Positions 13,645-23,956 are shown, numbered from the stretch's first letter. The stretch: DNA of 64,000 bases from an uncultured Bacteroidia bacterium (GCA_902768985.1 CACXNA010000002.1:124001-188000), one strand, 5' to 3'. The notes: a model not told the origin generated them from the letters alone. A program made the numbers and translations.

Positions 13645-16600
13645 ATGTTTAAAAAACTGCTCAAAGTAGCAAGCATCTTTATGATGCTCAGTGCTTTATG
13701 GGGAGGCATCTCTGCCTACGCCCAGAGCCAGGCCATTTTTGGCAAGGTCGTCGATGCCGAAGGGCAGGCGCTCATCGGCGCCGCCGTCCTGGTGCCCGGC
13801 ACCAGCAACGGTACCACGACCGACCTCGATGGCAACTTCAACATCCGCGTCGCCCCCGGCACCGTGCTGGAGGTTTCCTGCATCGGCTATGTGACCCGTC
13901 GCGTCAGCGCGGCTGACAACATGGTCGTCACCCTGCAGGACGACGCTGAAATGCTCGAAGAGACCGTGGTCATCGGCTACGGTGTCCAGCGCAAGAAACT
14001 CGTGACCGGATCGACGGTCAACGTGTCCGGCGAGAAACTCGCCGCGACCCGCGCCGTCGACGCCTTCGGCGCCCTGCAGAGCCAGGCCGCAGGCGTGAAC
14101 ATCCTGCAGAACTCCGGTCAGCCGGGCGAAAGCTACAAGGTCACCATCCGCGGTATGGGCACCAAGGGTTCCAACACCCCGCTCTACGTCGTGGACGGCG
14201 TCCCGGGCGCTTCCATCACGGCCCTCTCCACCAACGACATCGAGTCCATCGACGTCCTGAAGGACGCGGCCTCCAGCGCCATCTACGGTGCCCGCGCCTC
14301 CAACGGTGTCATCCTCGTGACCACGAAGAAGGGTAAGGCCGGCAAGGTACAGGTCACCTTCGACGGCTACTACGGCTGGCAGAACCCGAACACCAACGGC
14401 GTCACTCCGCTGAACGCCAAGCAGTACATGGAGATCAACGACAAGGCTTACGAGATCCAGGGCGCTTCCACCTATGACTGGGCTTCCCTCATCCCGAAGC
14501 AGTACGCCCAGATCATGAACGGCACCTGGAACGGTACCAACTGGCTCGAAGAGACCATCGTCCACAACGCGCCGATCCACGACGAGTCCATCAACATCAC
14601 GGGCGGTTCCGACGTGTCCCGCTTCGCCGTGGGCTTCTCCAACTTCGGCCAGACGGGTACCATCGGTTATCCCGCCACGCCGCAGTACGACCGCAACACC
14701 TTCCGCCTCAACTCCGACTACACCCTGATCCGGAAGAACAACCGCGACATCCTCAAGCTGGGTGAGAACATCACCTTCACCACCACGAACAAGAAGGGCA
14801 TCAGCATCGGCGGCGTGTATTCCAACAACCTCCGCAACCTGCTGCGCATGACCCCGCTCCTGCCGGCCTACAACGAAGACGGCGGTTTCTACACCTACGA
14901 GCAGCGCAAGGCGGACGGCTGGGACTTCAGCGACACCACCGTGAACCCGCTCGAGGAGATGACCTACAAGCGCAGCCAGCGCTACAGCAAGGGCTACCGC
15001 CTGCAGGCCAACGCCTACCTGGAGTTCATTCCCATCAAGGGCCTGACCATCCGCTCCAGCTTCGGCTGGCTGTACAACCACTCCGAGAGCCGCAGCTATG
15101 TTCCGGAGTACGTCCTCAGCGGCAAGACCCAGAATCCGGAAGATGACGTCACGCAGAGCCAGTCCTACAGCACCCGCTGGACGCTGGAGAACACCGTCAA
15201 CTGGGTCCACTCCTTCGGCAACCACAACCTCGACGTCCTCCTGGGCCAGTCCCTCGAGAAATGGGGTTACGGCAGCGGCCTGAGCATCACCAACTCCATC
15301 TCCCTCTTCCCGGGCTCCTTCGACCACGCCTACATTGACAACACCAACGGCGGCGCGGCGGATGCCCGCTTCACGAGCATTTCCGGCTATCCGAACAGCC
15401 AGGGCGCCCTGTCGTCCTTCTTCGGCCGTATCAATTATAACTACAAGGAGACCTACCTGCTCTCCGCCGTGCTCCGCGCCGACGGTTCCTCCAACTTCGC
15501 CCGCGGTCACCGCTGGGGCATCTTCCCCTCCGCTTCCGCCGGCTGGGTGGTCTCCAACGAGCCCTTCATGGACTTCAGCAAGAACTGGCTGAGCTTCTTC
15601 AAGCTCCGCGCCAGCTGGGGCCAGAACGGTAACTGCAACATCGACCCGTTCCAGTACCTGGCCACCATCGCCTTCACCTCGCCCTACTACTTCTCCGACA
15701 TCAACAAGCCGGAAGTGGGCGCCTATCCCGACATCCTCCCGAACGAGAACGTGAAGTGGGAGACCTCCGAGCAGCTCGACCTGGGCTTCGACGCCCGCTT
15801 CTTCCGCAGCCGCCTCGGCATCTCCTTCGACTGGTACAACAAAATGACCAAGGACTGGCTGGTGGACGCTCCGATCCTGCTGTCCTACGGCACCGCCGCA
15901 CCGTACATCAACGGTGGCGACATCCGCAACCGCGGTTATGAGTTCCTCGTCTCCTGGGACGACACCGTGGGCAGCGACTTCTCCTACGGCATCTCCGCCA
16001 CCTTCTCGCACAACAGCAACCTCGTTACCCGCCTGGCCAACTCCGAGGGCCTGATCCACGGCGACGAGAACGCCATCGCGCAGAACACCGCCGAGATCTA
16101 CCGCGTGCAGGTCGGCTACCCGATCGGTTACTTCTGGGGCTACGAGATGGACGGCATCATCCAGAACGAGCAGCAAAAGCAGGAGTACCTGAACAAGTAC
16201 TTCGGCGGCGACGCCAGCAAGTCCAAGCAGGGCGCTGACATCCAGCCCGGCGACGTCATGTTCGTCGACCGCGACGGCAATGGCAAGATCGACGAGAAGG
16301 ACAAGACCATGATCGGCGACCCGAATCCCGACTTCACCGCCGGCCTGTCGCTCTACGTGCAGTTCAAGGGCTTCGACCTGACCGTGAACGGTTACGGCGC
16401 CTTCGGCCAGCAGGTGGCGAAGAGCTACCGTCAGTTCTCCGACGAACCGGACGACAACTACTGCACCGACGTGTACACGAAGTACTGGACCGGTGAAGGC
16501 ACGACCAACCGCTATCCACGCTTCACCCACGGCAAGCACGCCAACCAGGCCGAGTTCTCCCGCGTCTGGCTGGAAGATGCCGACTACTTCAAGATTTCCC

Positions 16601-16821
16601 GCATCTCGCTGGGTTACGACCTCAAGCGTGCGCTGAAATTCCTCCCCGTCCAGCGTTGCCACCTGTATGTGGCGGCCCAGAACATGTTCACCTTCACCGG
16701 CTACTCCGGCATGGATCCGGAAGTCGGCTTCGGCGACGACCACAGCTGGGTCACCGGCATCGACAACGGTTACTACCCGTCCTCCCGTTCCTGGCAGGTG
16801 GGTCTGAACATCACCTTTTAA
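13645..16821 (+). CDS. SusC/RagA TonB-linked outer-membrane protein (type B, copy 2)
   Basis: 1058-residue SusC-type transporter. Signal peptide MFKKLLKVASIFMMLSALWG ends in AYAQ, then a carboxypeptidase-like domain (IGAAVLVPGTSNGTTTDLDG), ETVVIGYG box, plug (GVNILQNSGQPGES, VLKDAASSAIYGARASNGV) and barrel. The plug start RKKLVTGSTVNVSGEKL and barrel landmarks such as GAFGQQVAKSYRQFSDEP match the fourth copy, and differ from copies 1 and 3. Codon use is strongly biased to C- and G-ending codons, more so than susC1, which suggests high expression. SusD partner starts 12 bp downstream. Substrate cannot be inferred from context. Confidence 0.96.
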   Translation: MFKKLLKVASIFMMLSALWGGISAYAQSQAIFGKVVDAEGQALIGAAVLVPGTSNGTTTDLDGNFNIRVAPGTVLEVSCIGYVTRRVSAADNMVVTLQDDAEMLEETVVIGYGVQRKKLVTGSTVNVSGEKLAATRAVDAFGALQSQAAGVNILQNSGQPGESYKVTIRGMGTKGSNTPLYVVDGVPGASITALSTNDIESIDVLKDAASSAIYGARASNGVILVTTKKGKAGKVQVTFDGYYGWQNPNTNGVTPLNAKQYMEINDKAYEIQGASTYDWASLIPKQYAQIMNGTWNGTNWLEETIVHNAPIHDESINITGGSDVSRFAVGFSNFGQTGTIGYPATPQYDRNTFRLNSDYTLIRKNNRDILKLGENITFTTTNKKGISIGGVYSNNLRNLLRMTPLLPAYNEDGGFYTYEQRKADGWDFSDTTVNPLEEMTYKRSQRYSKGYRLQANAYLEFIPIKGLTIRSSFGWLYNHSESRSYVPEYVLSGKTQNPEDDVTQSQSYSTRWTLENTVNWVHSFGNHNLDVLLGQSLEKWGYGSGLSITNSISLFPGSFDHAYIDNTNGGAADARFTSISGYPNSQGALSSFFGRINYNYKETYLLSAVLRADGSSNFARGHRWGIFPSASAGWVVSNEPFMDFSKNWLSFFKLRASWGQNGNCNIDPFQYLATIAFTSPYYFSDINKPEVGAYPDILPNENVKWETSEQLDLGFDARFFRSRLGISFDWYNKMTKDWLVDAPILLSYGTAAPYINGGDIRNRGYEFLVSWDDTVGSDFSYGISATFSHNSNLVTRLANSEGLIHGDENAIAQNTAEIYRVQVGYPIGYFWGYEMDGIIQNEQQKQEYLNKYFGGDASKSKQGADIQPGDVMFVDRDGNGKIDEKDKTMIGDPNPDFTAGLSLYVQFKGFDLTVNGYGAFGQQVAKSYRQFSDEPDDNYCTDVYTKYWTGEGTTNRYPRFTHGKHANQAEFSRVWLEDADYFKISRISLGYDLKRALKFLPVQRCHLYVAAQNMFTFTGYSGMDPEVGFGDDHSWVTGIDNGYYPSSRSWQVGLNITF

Positions 16822-16833
16822 TCCCTGAAGAAT

Positions 16834-18576
16834 ATGAAAAAGAATTTCTTATATATCATTGCCGCGGCCGCGTGCCTGCTGCTGATTGGGGGTTGTGACG
16901 ATTTTCTGGATACCCAGAGCCTGACCAAGAAGAACACCTCCAACTTCCCGATCAACGAGACGGACGCCATCCAGATGGTCAACGGTATCTACGGCGTCAT
17001 GAACTCCAACATCAAGAACATCACGGAAGACCCGTTCATGCTCTTCGACCTGGCCAGCGACGACCGCCTCGGCGGCGGCAGCCAGTCCAACACGCCGGCC
17101 CAGGCTGCCGACCGTCTGATGAACAGCAGCATCAGCTGGCTCGAGCCGTGTTGGAAATACCGCTACATGGGCATCAACCGCGCCAACAGCGCGCTGGCGA
17201 CCATGGACAACGTGCAGTCCTGGAGCTCCGACAAGATGAAGGGGCAGCTTCTCTGCGAGGCTTATTTCCTTCGTGCGTTCTACTATTTCAACCTGGCCCA
17301 GGTCTTCGGCAGCGTCCCCCTGGTGCTGACCACGGACCCCGTGAACCTTCCCAAGTCCACGCCTGACGAGATCTACGCCCAGATCGCTTCCGACCTGAAG
17401 GCCGCCATCGCCAACGGTCCGTCCACGAAGTATCCCGACTTCGGCGAAGGCCGCGTGTCCAGGTGGGCCGCCGAGGGCCTGATGGCCCGCGTGTGGCTGT
17501 TCTACACCGGCTTCTACAAGAAGTCCGACCTGCCCCTCGCCGAGGGCGGCTCCGTCACCAAGGACCAGGTGGTCGCCTGGCTCGAGGATTGCATCCAGAA
17601 CAGCGGTTTCGGCCTGGTCAGCGACCAGCGCAACCTCTGGCCCTACTCCAACCAGTGGACGGCTCCCGACTATCCGTACGCCAGCGAGAACGGCCTGAAG
17701 TGGGAGACGAACGAGAACAAGGAGATCATGTTCGCGGTCAAGATGGGTAACGCCGGTTATTCCGACAGCCACGACGAGATGCGTTTCAACCGCCTTCCGG
17801 AATACTACGGTCTGCGCAAGACCTCCGAGGATGCTTTCCCGTTCAACACCCAGGGCTATTCCAACGGTCCCGTCTGCGAGACCCTCTGGACCGACTGGGG
17901 CGCCGATCCCGACTACGCGGGCGACGTGCGCCGTCTCGGCTCCATCTGCGACCGCCGCGTGGAGCTTCCCAAATATAAGGGCGACTCCGCCAAGGAAGTG
18001 GAGAACACCTTCCTGCTGGGCAAGAAATACGTGGGCTGCGGTGCTTATGACCACACCACGGGTACGCTCTATGTCGCCTTCAGCTATTTCTACGGCGGCA
18101 AGAACAGCAAGCAGGAAGGCCAGATGCAGTCGCTGGTGTGGCTGCGCTTCGCCGACGTGCTCCTGATGCACTCCGAGCTGACCGACGGCAAGGTGATCTA
18201 CAACGGCAAGAGCGGCCTCAACGCCGTCCGTGCCCGCGCCGGCCTGGGCGACAAGGACTATTCGCTCGATCTGCTCAAGAAGGAGCGCCGCTACGAGCTC
18301 TGCTGCGAGGCCATCCGCTGGAACGACCTGCGCCGCTGGGGCAATGTGTCGGAGATTGTCAAGAACCAGGTGGGCAATACGATCACGAACGAGAAGGCCA
18401 CGGGCACGTACGCCTTCACGGTGGACTTCATGAAGCGCTACGAAGAGACCCAGGGCGGTTTCTTCAAGATTCCTGACTCCCAGGTCACGCTCTCCGAGGG
18501 TGTGCTGGAGCAGAATCCCGGCTGGGGCGAAGGCACCGACTGGGCCAAGGGCGACCTGCCTTACAAGTTCAAATAG
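16834..18576 (+). CDS. SusD/RagB nutrient-binding lipoprotein (copy 2)
   Basis: 580-residue SusD-family lipoprotein; lipobox LLIGGC at residues 16-21, then DDFLDTQSLTKKNTSNFP. TPR-like helices include LCEAYFLRAFYYFNLAQVFG and a LMARVWLFYTGFYKK segment that recurs almost unchanged in the fourth SusD, placing these two in one subgroup. The C-terminal half has RFADVLLMHSEL, LNAVRARAGL and LLKKERRYELCCEAIRWNDL, as expected of the family. Expected to sit on the cell surface as lid of the preceding SusC. A terminator follows 29 bases after the stop. Confidence 0.95.
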   Translation: MKKNFLYIIAAAACLLLIGGCDDFLDTQSLTKKNTSNFPINETDAIQMVNGIYGVMNSNIKNITEDPFMLFDLASDDRLGGGSQSNTPAQAADRLMNSSISWLEPCWKYRYMGINRANSALATMDNVQSWSSDKMKGQLLCEAYFLRAFYYFNLAQVFGSVPLVLTTDPVNLPKSTPDEIYAQIASDLKAAIANGPSTKYPDFGEGRVSRWAAEGLMARVWLFYTGFYKKSDLPLAEGGSVTKDQVVAWLEDCIQNSGFGLVSDQRNLWPYSNQWTAPDYPYASENGLKWETNENKEIMFAVKMGNAGYSDSHDEMRFNRLPEYYGLRKTSEDAFPFNTQGYSNGPVCETLWTDWGADPDYAGDVRRLGSICDRRVELPKYKGDSAKEVENTFLLGKKYVGCGAYDHTTGTLYVAFSYFYGGKNSKQEGQMQSLVWLRFADVLLMHSELTDGKVIYNGKSGLNAVRARAGLGDKDYSLDLLKKERRYELCCEAIRWNDLRRWGNVSEIVKNQVGNTITNEKATGTYAFTVDFMKRYEETQGGFFKIPDSQVTLSEGVLEQNPGWGEGTDWAKGDLPYKFK

Positions 18577-18604
18577 TCGACAGACTTTTACTCAACCTTT
18601 CAAC

Positions 18605-18634
18605 GGGGCCGCAGCATCTGCGGCCCTGTTTTTT
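18605..18634 (+). terminator. Rho-independent terminator after susCD2
   Basis: Perfect stem GGGCCGCAG (18606-18614) and CTGCGGCCC (18618-18626) with a 3-base loop, then TGTTTTTT. Confidence 0.88.
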
Positions 18635-18732
18635 ATGTTTTTGAACGATTTTTAAAAGTATAGTGCAAGATTTCACGATTATTTCAAAACATTCTTATTA
18701 ATAGCCATCTTATTAATTAAGATATCTTATTA

Positions 18733-18764
18733 TTTGGACGACATCCCGCAGTAATTTAGATTTG
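18733..18764 (+). promoter_or_regulatory. Promoter of susC3 with -33 and -7 boxes
   Basis: TTTG (18733-18736) and TAGATTTG (18757-18764) are separated by 20 bases, matching the Bacteroidota -33/-7 arrangement. The ATG is 64 bases further on, preceded by an A-rich leader TTTTAACTAAAAACCAAC like that of susC2. Confidence 0.65.
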
Positions 18765-18828
18765 TATTGCTGCACAAGCACAAAAAACTAACATTATACC
18801 AATCCATTTTAACTAAAAACCAACGAAA

Positions 18829-21800
18829 ATGCTTAAAAAACTGCTGAAAGTTGCTGGTATCTTCATGATCTTCAGCACTTTATGGGGAGGCCTCTCCGCC
18901 TCCGCACAGACGCAAGCCATCAGTGGTAAGGTGCTCGACACCGGCGGACAGCCGGTCATCGGCGCAGCCGTGATGATCCCCGGCACCACCAATGGAGCCA
19001 CCACCGACCTGGACGGTAACTTCACCCTCCGCGTCGCCGCAGGCTCGACCCTCGAAGTCTCCTGCATCGGTTACACCACGCAGCGCGTCAAGGCCGCCAA
19101 CGGCATGACGATCACGCTCCAGGACGACACCGAGATGCTGGAAGAGACCGTGGTCATCGGTTACGGCGTCCAGAAGAAGAGCGACCTGACCGGTTCCGTC
19201 GCCTCCGTGCGCGAGACCGAGCTCTCGAACCGCTCGACCTCCGACGCTGCCGCCGCCCTTCAGGGTAAGGCCGCCGGTGTCCAGATCTTCAACGACTCCG
19301 GTGCTCCGGGTGAAGGCTCTTCGATCCGCGTCCGTGGTATCTCCTCCAACTCCGGCTCCGGCCTCGGCCCGCTCCTCATCGTGGACGGTCTGAAAGTCGA
19401 CAACATCAACTACCTCGATCCTTCCATGATTGAGTCCATGGAGGTCCTGAAGGATGCCGCTTCCGCCGCTATCTACGGTGCGCAGGCCGGTAACGGTGTC
19501 ATCCTCATCACCACCAAGAACGGCGGCAAGGAGAAGAGCAAGGATGGCAACATCTTCTACAACTACAAGCTCACCCTCGCCCAGCTCGGCCACCACGCCG
19601 AAGTCATGAAGGCTGCGCAGTACATCGACTGGCAGCAGCAGCTCGGCAACCTCTCCGACACCGAGACGCTCATCACCACCGGCGTGTGGGACGGCGTGAC
19701 CGACACCAACTGGGCCGACGTCCTCTACGGGACGGGCGTGACGCACAGCCACACCTTCGGCGCCCAGGGCGGTAACGACCGCGGCTCCTACTTCGTTTCC
19801 CTCAACTACGTGGACGAAGACGGTATGGCCCGTGGCAACACCGATACCTACAAGCGCTTCACCGCGCAGATCAACGCCGACTACAAGATCAAGTCCTGGT
19901 TCCAGATCGGTACCAACACCTCCATCGAGCGCCGCAAGCAGCAGAAGATCGGCGAGCACTCCGAGTACGCCGGCAGCAGCGCAGGCCTCCTCGGTACCCT
20001 CGTCATCGACCCGCTCACCCCGGTCTACTTCAAGTCCTACGACGAACTCAGCCAGGGCATGAAGGACGCCGTTGACGGTGGCAAGCAGATCGTTTACGGT
20101 CCCGCCGAGCATCCGGGCTGGTACTACGCCGTGTCCAAGATCCTCGAAGGTGACGGTATCAACCCGCTCATCTACCGCGACCGCAACCAGAAGAAGGAAG
20201 AAGGCTGGCAGATCCGCGGTACCGTGTACGCCAACCTGACTCCGGTCAAGGGCCTCGTGATCACGTCCCGTCTGGGCTACCGCATCAAGCAGTCCTACGA
20301 CAGCAACTATCAGGAGCCTTACTATGCCAACGTCAAGTCCTATTCCACGACTTACAGCATCTCGGCTTCGTCCTCCCAGAGCCACTACTATCAGTGGGAG
20401 AACTTCGCCAACTATAACGTGAATCTTGGCAAGCACAGCATCGGCGCCATGGCCGGTATGTCCTACACCTTCAGCGACAGCCGCGGCGTGAACGTCGGCC
20501 TGGAAGGCGATGATCCCCTCAAGGGCTATGCCGAGAACTTCCGCTACATCAGCCAGGACAACGGTTCCGGCACCAAGAGCATCGGCGGCGGCACCCCGAG
20601 CAACTCCTCGCAGATCTCCTACTTCGGCCGCTTGATCTACAGCTACGACAACCGCTACAGCCTCCAGGGCAACTTCCGCGCGGATGCCTTCGACTCCTCC
20701 AAGCTCTCCCCGAAGAACCGCTGGGGTTACTTCCCCTCCGTCTCCGCCGGCTGGACCATCAGCAACGAGCGCTTCATCAAGGACAACGTCGGCAAGGACG
20801 TCCTCAGCCTCCTGAAGATCCGCGGTTCCTGGGGTATCAACGGTAACATCTCCGTGCTCTCCGGTTATCCGTATTCCACTTCGATCTCCTACAACAGCAA
20901 GAACTATCAGTTCAGCGACTCCGACGTCCTCACCCTGGGTTCCCAGCCGGACGGCCTCGCGAACCCGAACCTGACCTGGGAGACCTCCGTCCAGACCGAC
21001 CTCGGTCTCGACCTGCGCATGTTCAACAACCGCCTCACCATCGGAGTGGACTGGTTCAACAAGGACACGCGCGACCTGCTCGTCAACATCAGCCCTGTGG
21101 CTGAGGTGGGTATCTCCTCCACGACCGTGAACGCCGGTTCCGTGAACAACACCGGTTGGGAATTCGAACTCGGCTGGCAGGACACCATCGGCGACTTCCA
21201 CTACAGCATCAACGGCAACCTTTCCACCCTGAAGAACAAGGTGACCTACCTGGAGCCTTCCGTGGGCCACCAGAAGGGTTCCAGCTTCGGTAACATGAAG
21301 TTCTCCACCTGGTTCGAAGAAGGTTACCCGGTGTGGTTCTTCCGCGGCTACCAGTACGCTGGCACGGATACGGACGGCAAGCCTCTGTACTACACCGCTC
21401 CGGACGCTGACGGCAACGTTGGCACGACCACGGCTCCGGTGGACGCCGACATGAGCTACATGGGCAGCGCCCTCCCGCCTGTCACCTTCGGTCTCACCCT
21501 CCGCTTCGAGTGGAAGGGTCTCGACTTCACCGCGTTCGGTACCGGCGCCGCCGGCCATCAGCTGATGCCTTGTATCTACCGTGTGGACCACAGCCAGATC
21601 AACTGTCTGACCTACTTCTACGAGGAGTGCGGCAAGTCCCTCCCGAAGATCGAGAACATCCTGACCAAGGAATTCTGGAGCTCCTCCGCCGTCGTCTTCC
21701 GTGGCGACTACTTCAAGATCAAGCAGATCCAGCTCGGCTACACCCTGCCGAAGCAGTGGATGAAGAAGATCTTCATCAACGACCTGCGCGTCTTCGCCTC

Positions 21801-21945
21801 CATGGATGACTGGTTCGTGATCACCAAGTACCCGGGCTTCGACCCCGAGACCGCTTCCACCGGTTCCACTTCCGGTATGGGTCTGGACAAGGGTTCTTAC
21901 CCGAACTCCAAGAAACTGATGTTCGGTGTTAATATTTCCTTCTAA
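18829..21945 (+). CDS. SusC/RagA TonB-linked outer-membrane protein (type A, copy 3)
   Basis: 1038-residue SusC-type transporter with signal peptide (MLKKLLKVAGIFMIFSTLWG, ending SASAQ), carboxypeptidase-like domain, ETVVIGYG box, plug and barrel. From the plug onward it follows copy 1: KKSDLTGSVASVRE, NRSTSDAAAALQGKAAGVQI, DPSMIESMEVLKDAASAAIYG, FDSSKLSPKNRWGYFPSVSA and INGNISVLSGYPYSTSISYN all have near-identical counterparts there. The two are therefore paralogues from a duplication. The barrel loops differ (e.g. the segment around residues 230-290), which is where substrate contacts would be expected. No catabolic enzyme is nearby. Confidence 0.96.
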   Translation: MLKKLLKVAGIFMIFSTLWGGLSASAQTQAISGKVLDTGGQPVIGAAVMIPGTTNGATTDLDGNFTLRVAAGSTLEVSCIGYTTQRVKAANGMTITLQDDTEMLEETVVIGYGVQKKSDLTGSVASVRETELSNRSTSDAAAALQGKAAGVQIFNDSGAPGEGSSIRVRGISSNSGSGLGPLLIVDGLKVDNINYLDPSMIESMEVLKDAASAAIYGAQAGNGVILITTKNGGKEKSKDGNIFYNYKLTLAQLGHHAEVMKAAQYIDWQQQLGNLSDTETLITTGVWDGVTDTNWADVLYGTGVTHSHTFGAQGGNDRGSYFVSLNYVDEDGMARGNTDTYKRFTAQINADYKIKSWFQIGTNTSIERRKQQKIGEHSEYAGSSAGLLGTLVIDPLTPVYFKSYDELSQGMKDAVDGGKQIVYGPAEHPGWYYAVSKILEGDGINPLIYRDRNQKKEEGWQIRGTVYANLTPVKGLVITSRLGYRIKQSYDSNYQEPYYANVKSYSTTYSISASSSQSHYYQWENFANYNVNLGKHSIGAMAGMSYTFSDSRGVNVGLEGDDPLKGYAENFRYISQDNGSGTKSIGGGTPSNSSQISYFGRLIYSYDNRYSLQGNFRADAFDSSKLSPKNRWGYFPSVSAGWTISNERFIKDNVGKDVLSLLKIRGSWGINGNISVLSGYPYSTSISYNSKNYQFSDSDVLTLGSQPDGLANPNLTWETSVQTDLGLDLRMFNNRLTIGVDWFNKDTRDLLVNISPVAEVGISSTTVNAGSVNNTGWEFELGWQDTIGDFHYSINGNLSTLKNKVTYLEPSVGHQKGSSFGNMKFSTWFEEGYPVWFFRGYQYAGTDTDGKPLYYTAPDADGNVGTTTAPVDADMSYMGSALPPVTFGLTLRFEWKGLDFTAFGTGAAGHQLMPCIYRVDHSQINCLTYFYEECGKSLPKIENILTKEFWSSSAVVFRGDYFKIKQIQLGYTLPKQWMKKIFINDLRVFASMDDWFVITKYPGFDPETASTGSTSGMGLDKGSYPNSKKLMFGVNISF

Positions 21946-21957
21946 TCCGACTGCCTT

Positions 21958-23775
21958 ATGAAAAAGATACTTACTATCGGTTTAGCCTGCACGGCCGCAC
22001 TTGCGGCCCTGACCTCCTGCAACCCGGATCTCCTGAATATCCAGCAGAAGGGTGTCATCGCCTACGAGGACTTCTACAAGACCGACGAGGACGCCCAGTC
22101 GGCCCTGACTACCACCTATGACGCATTCATCAAACTGATCAACGACCAGGGCTCCAACAACCCTGCCTGGAACGTGGTTACCAACGCCTGCGGCGACGAG
22201 CTCTACTGGGGCGGCGGTAAGAAGAACGGTTCCAGCTCCGGCGGCCAGGAGATGAATGAGTTCCGTACCACCTACGACAGCACCATCCCGCACATCAAGA
22301 CGGTCTACAAGGACCTGTACGCCCTGATCTACAAGGCCAACCTCGTCCTGGACAACTTCTACGGTGAGAACGGCGAGTTGTGCGACTCCCAGATCAAGAA
22401 GAGCTGCGTGGCTGAGGCCCGCGTGATCCGTGCCTGGGCCCACTTCACCCTCGCCATGTACTGGGGCACCCCGCCGCTCGTGGAGCACGTGCTCGCCGGC
22501 GACGCCCGTCCGACCAACTGCGACCATGATGTCCTGATGAACTGGGTCATCAACGAGTTCAAGACCGCCATCCCCGACCTCAAGCCGCGTAACGGCAAGA
22601 CCGACAAGGCCGGTGCCTGGAAGATCACCACGGGCAACGCCCAGGCCTTCCTCGGCAAAGCCCAGGTCTTCAACAAAGATTGGGCAGGTGCCAAAGAGAC
22701 CCTCAAGAAGGTCATCGACTCCGGCAACTACGACCTGGTTCCGACCGACCAGATTCTGACCATGTTCCGCGTGGCCGGCGACGGCAACGAGGAGAAGGTG
22801 CTGGAAATGAACTACGTCTACAACCAGGGTATCAGCGCCGGCTCGTGGCACTATCACTTCCAGCGCAACCAGGCCCTGTTTTTCCGCAACATCAAGAAGT
22901 ATCCTTCCGTGCTGCTTCAGGCCGGTGACGGCTGGGGCAACAACGTCAGCCCGACCCAGAAGTTCATGGATGCCATCATGACCCACGAGCCGAATTCCGC
23001 CCGCCGCAAGGCCTGGTTCGCCTCCTACGAGGAGTTCCTCACGGACTACGAGTACCCGCTGAACGCCTCCACGGTGGACGTCCCCGACAAGGACGGCAAG
23101 AAGAGCAAGGTTTCCTACAAGGCCGACAAGGATATGACCAAGGCTGAGAAACTCATGGACTTCCGCCGCGGTCTGAACTGCGAGAAGTACGACGAGACCT
23201 ACGCCAACTACGGCTACTACTTCATGAAGCTCGTTCCCTGGAATTCCGACCTGATCCCGAACAGCAAGACTGTCACCGAGGAGAACCGCATCATCATGCG
23301 CTACGCCGAGGTGCTCCTCCTCTATGCTGAGGCCTGCGCCATGAGCAACGATTCCGACGGCAGCGGCCTTGCCGCCCTCAACAAGGTGGCCGAGCGCGCC
23401 GGCGCCCCGACCTATGACAAGCTGACCATGGACAATGTCAAGCAGGAGAAGTGGTTCGAGCTCTGCTGGGAAGGCACCCGCTTCCCCGACCTCGTCCGCT
23501 GGGGCGATGCTCCCACCGAGCTCGCCTGGAAAGCCCACGACAAGACCCCGTACCTCGGCGACGAGTTCTACGTGAAGGGCTCCATGGGCAAGAAGACCAC
23601 CGGCAAGCCGCACAAGGCCCGCGTCTCCTTCATCGATGACGGTTGGGGTAAATTAGGCGGTGGCTGGCAGACCGGCAAGCACGAGCTCCTTCCGTTCCCG
23701 TTCGACGTGGTTCAGCTGAACCCTTGGAACGAAGAGAAGCAGGAAGGTCTGAAGCAGAATCCTGGTTGGGAATAG
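21958..23775 (+). CDS. SusD/RagB nutrient-binding lipoprotein (copy 3)
   Basis: 605-residue SusD-family lipoprotein. Lipobox ALTSC, then NPDLLNIQQKGVIAYEDFYK, close to the QLDIPQKGVVAYETYY of the first SusD. Shared family landmarks are VAEARVIRAWAHFTLAMYWG, FRVAGDGNEEKVLEMNYVY, YAEVLLLYAEACAMS, LNKVAERAGAP and the terminal HELLPFPFDVVQLNPW. Compared with copy 1 it has insertions near residues 370-400 and 535-560. It starts 12 bases after susC3 and is followed by a terminator. Confidence 0.95.
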   Translation: MKKILTIGLACTAALAALTSCNPDLLNIQQKGVIAYEDFYKTDEDAQSALTTTYDAFIKLINDQGSNNPAWNVVTNACGDELYWGGGKKNGSSSGGQEMNEFRTTYDSTIPHIKTVYKDLYALIYKANLVLDNFYGENGELCDSQIKKSCVAEARVIRAWAHFTLAMYWGTPPLVEHVLAGDARPTNCDHDVLMNWVINEFKTAIPDLKPRNGKTDKAGAWKITTGNAQAFLGKAQVFNKDWAGAKETLKKVIDSGNYDLVPTDQILTMFRVAGDGNEEKVLEMNYVYNQGISAGSWHYHFQRNQALFFRNIKKYPSVLLQAGDGWGNNVSPTQKFMDAIMTHEPNSARRKAWFASYEEFLTDYEYPLNASTVDVPDKDGKKSKVSYKADKDMTKAEKLMDFRRGLNCEKYDETYANYGYYFMKLVPWNSDLIPNSKTVTEENRIIMRYAEVLLLYAEACAMSNDSDGSGLAALNKVAERAGAPTYDKLTMDNVKQEKWFELCWEGTRFPDLVRWGDAPTELAWKAHDKTPYLGDEFYVKGSMGKKTTGKPHKARVSFIDDGWGKLGGGWQTGKHELLPFPFDVVQLNPWNEEKQEGLKQNPGWE

Positions 23776-23801
23776 TATTCCCGAAAACCAAAACCCCTTT
23801 C

Positions 23802-23835
23802 AAGGGCCGTCCAACAGGGCGGCCCTTTTAATTTT
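23802..23835 (+). terminator. Rho-independent terminator after susCD3
   Basis: Stem AAGGGCCG-TCC with GG-GCGGCCCTT (one G-T wobble) around an AACA loop at 23802-23827, followed by a T-rich tract. Confidence 0.82.
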
Positions 23836-23956
23836 TATCCAAACTTTCAGTTTAGTGTCGCATTTTCAAAAATAGGTCAAACCAAATTTGACACTGCTTG
23901 AATCGTTCACGAATCAATTTGCGCTTATCGTTGTACCTGCCGATATTGAATCCGGC

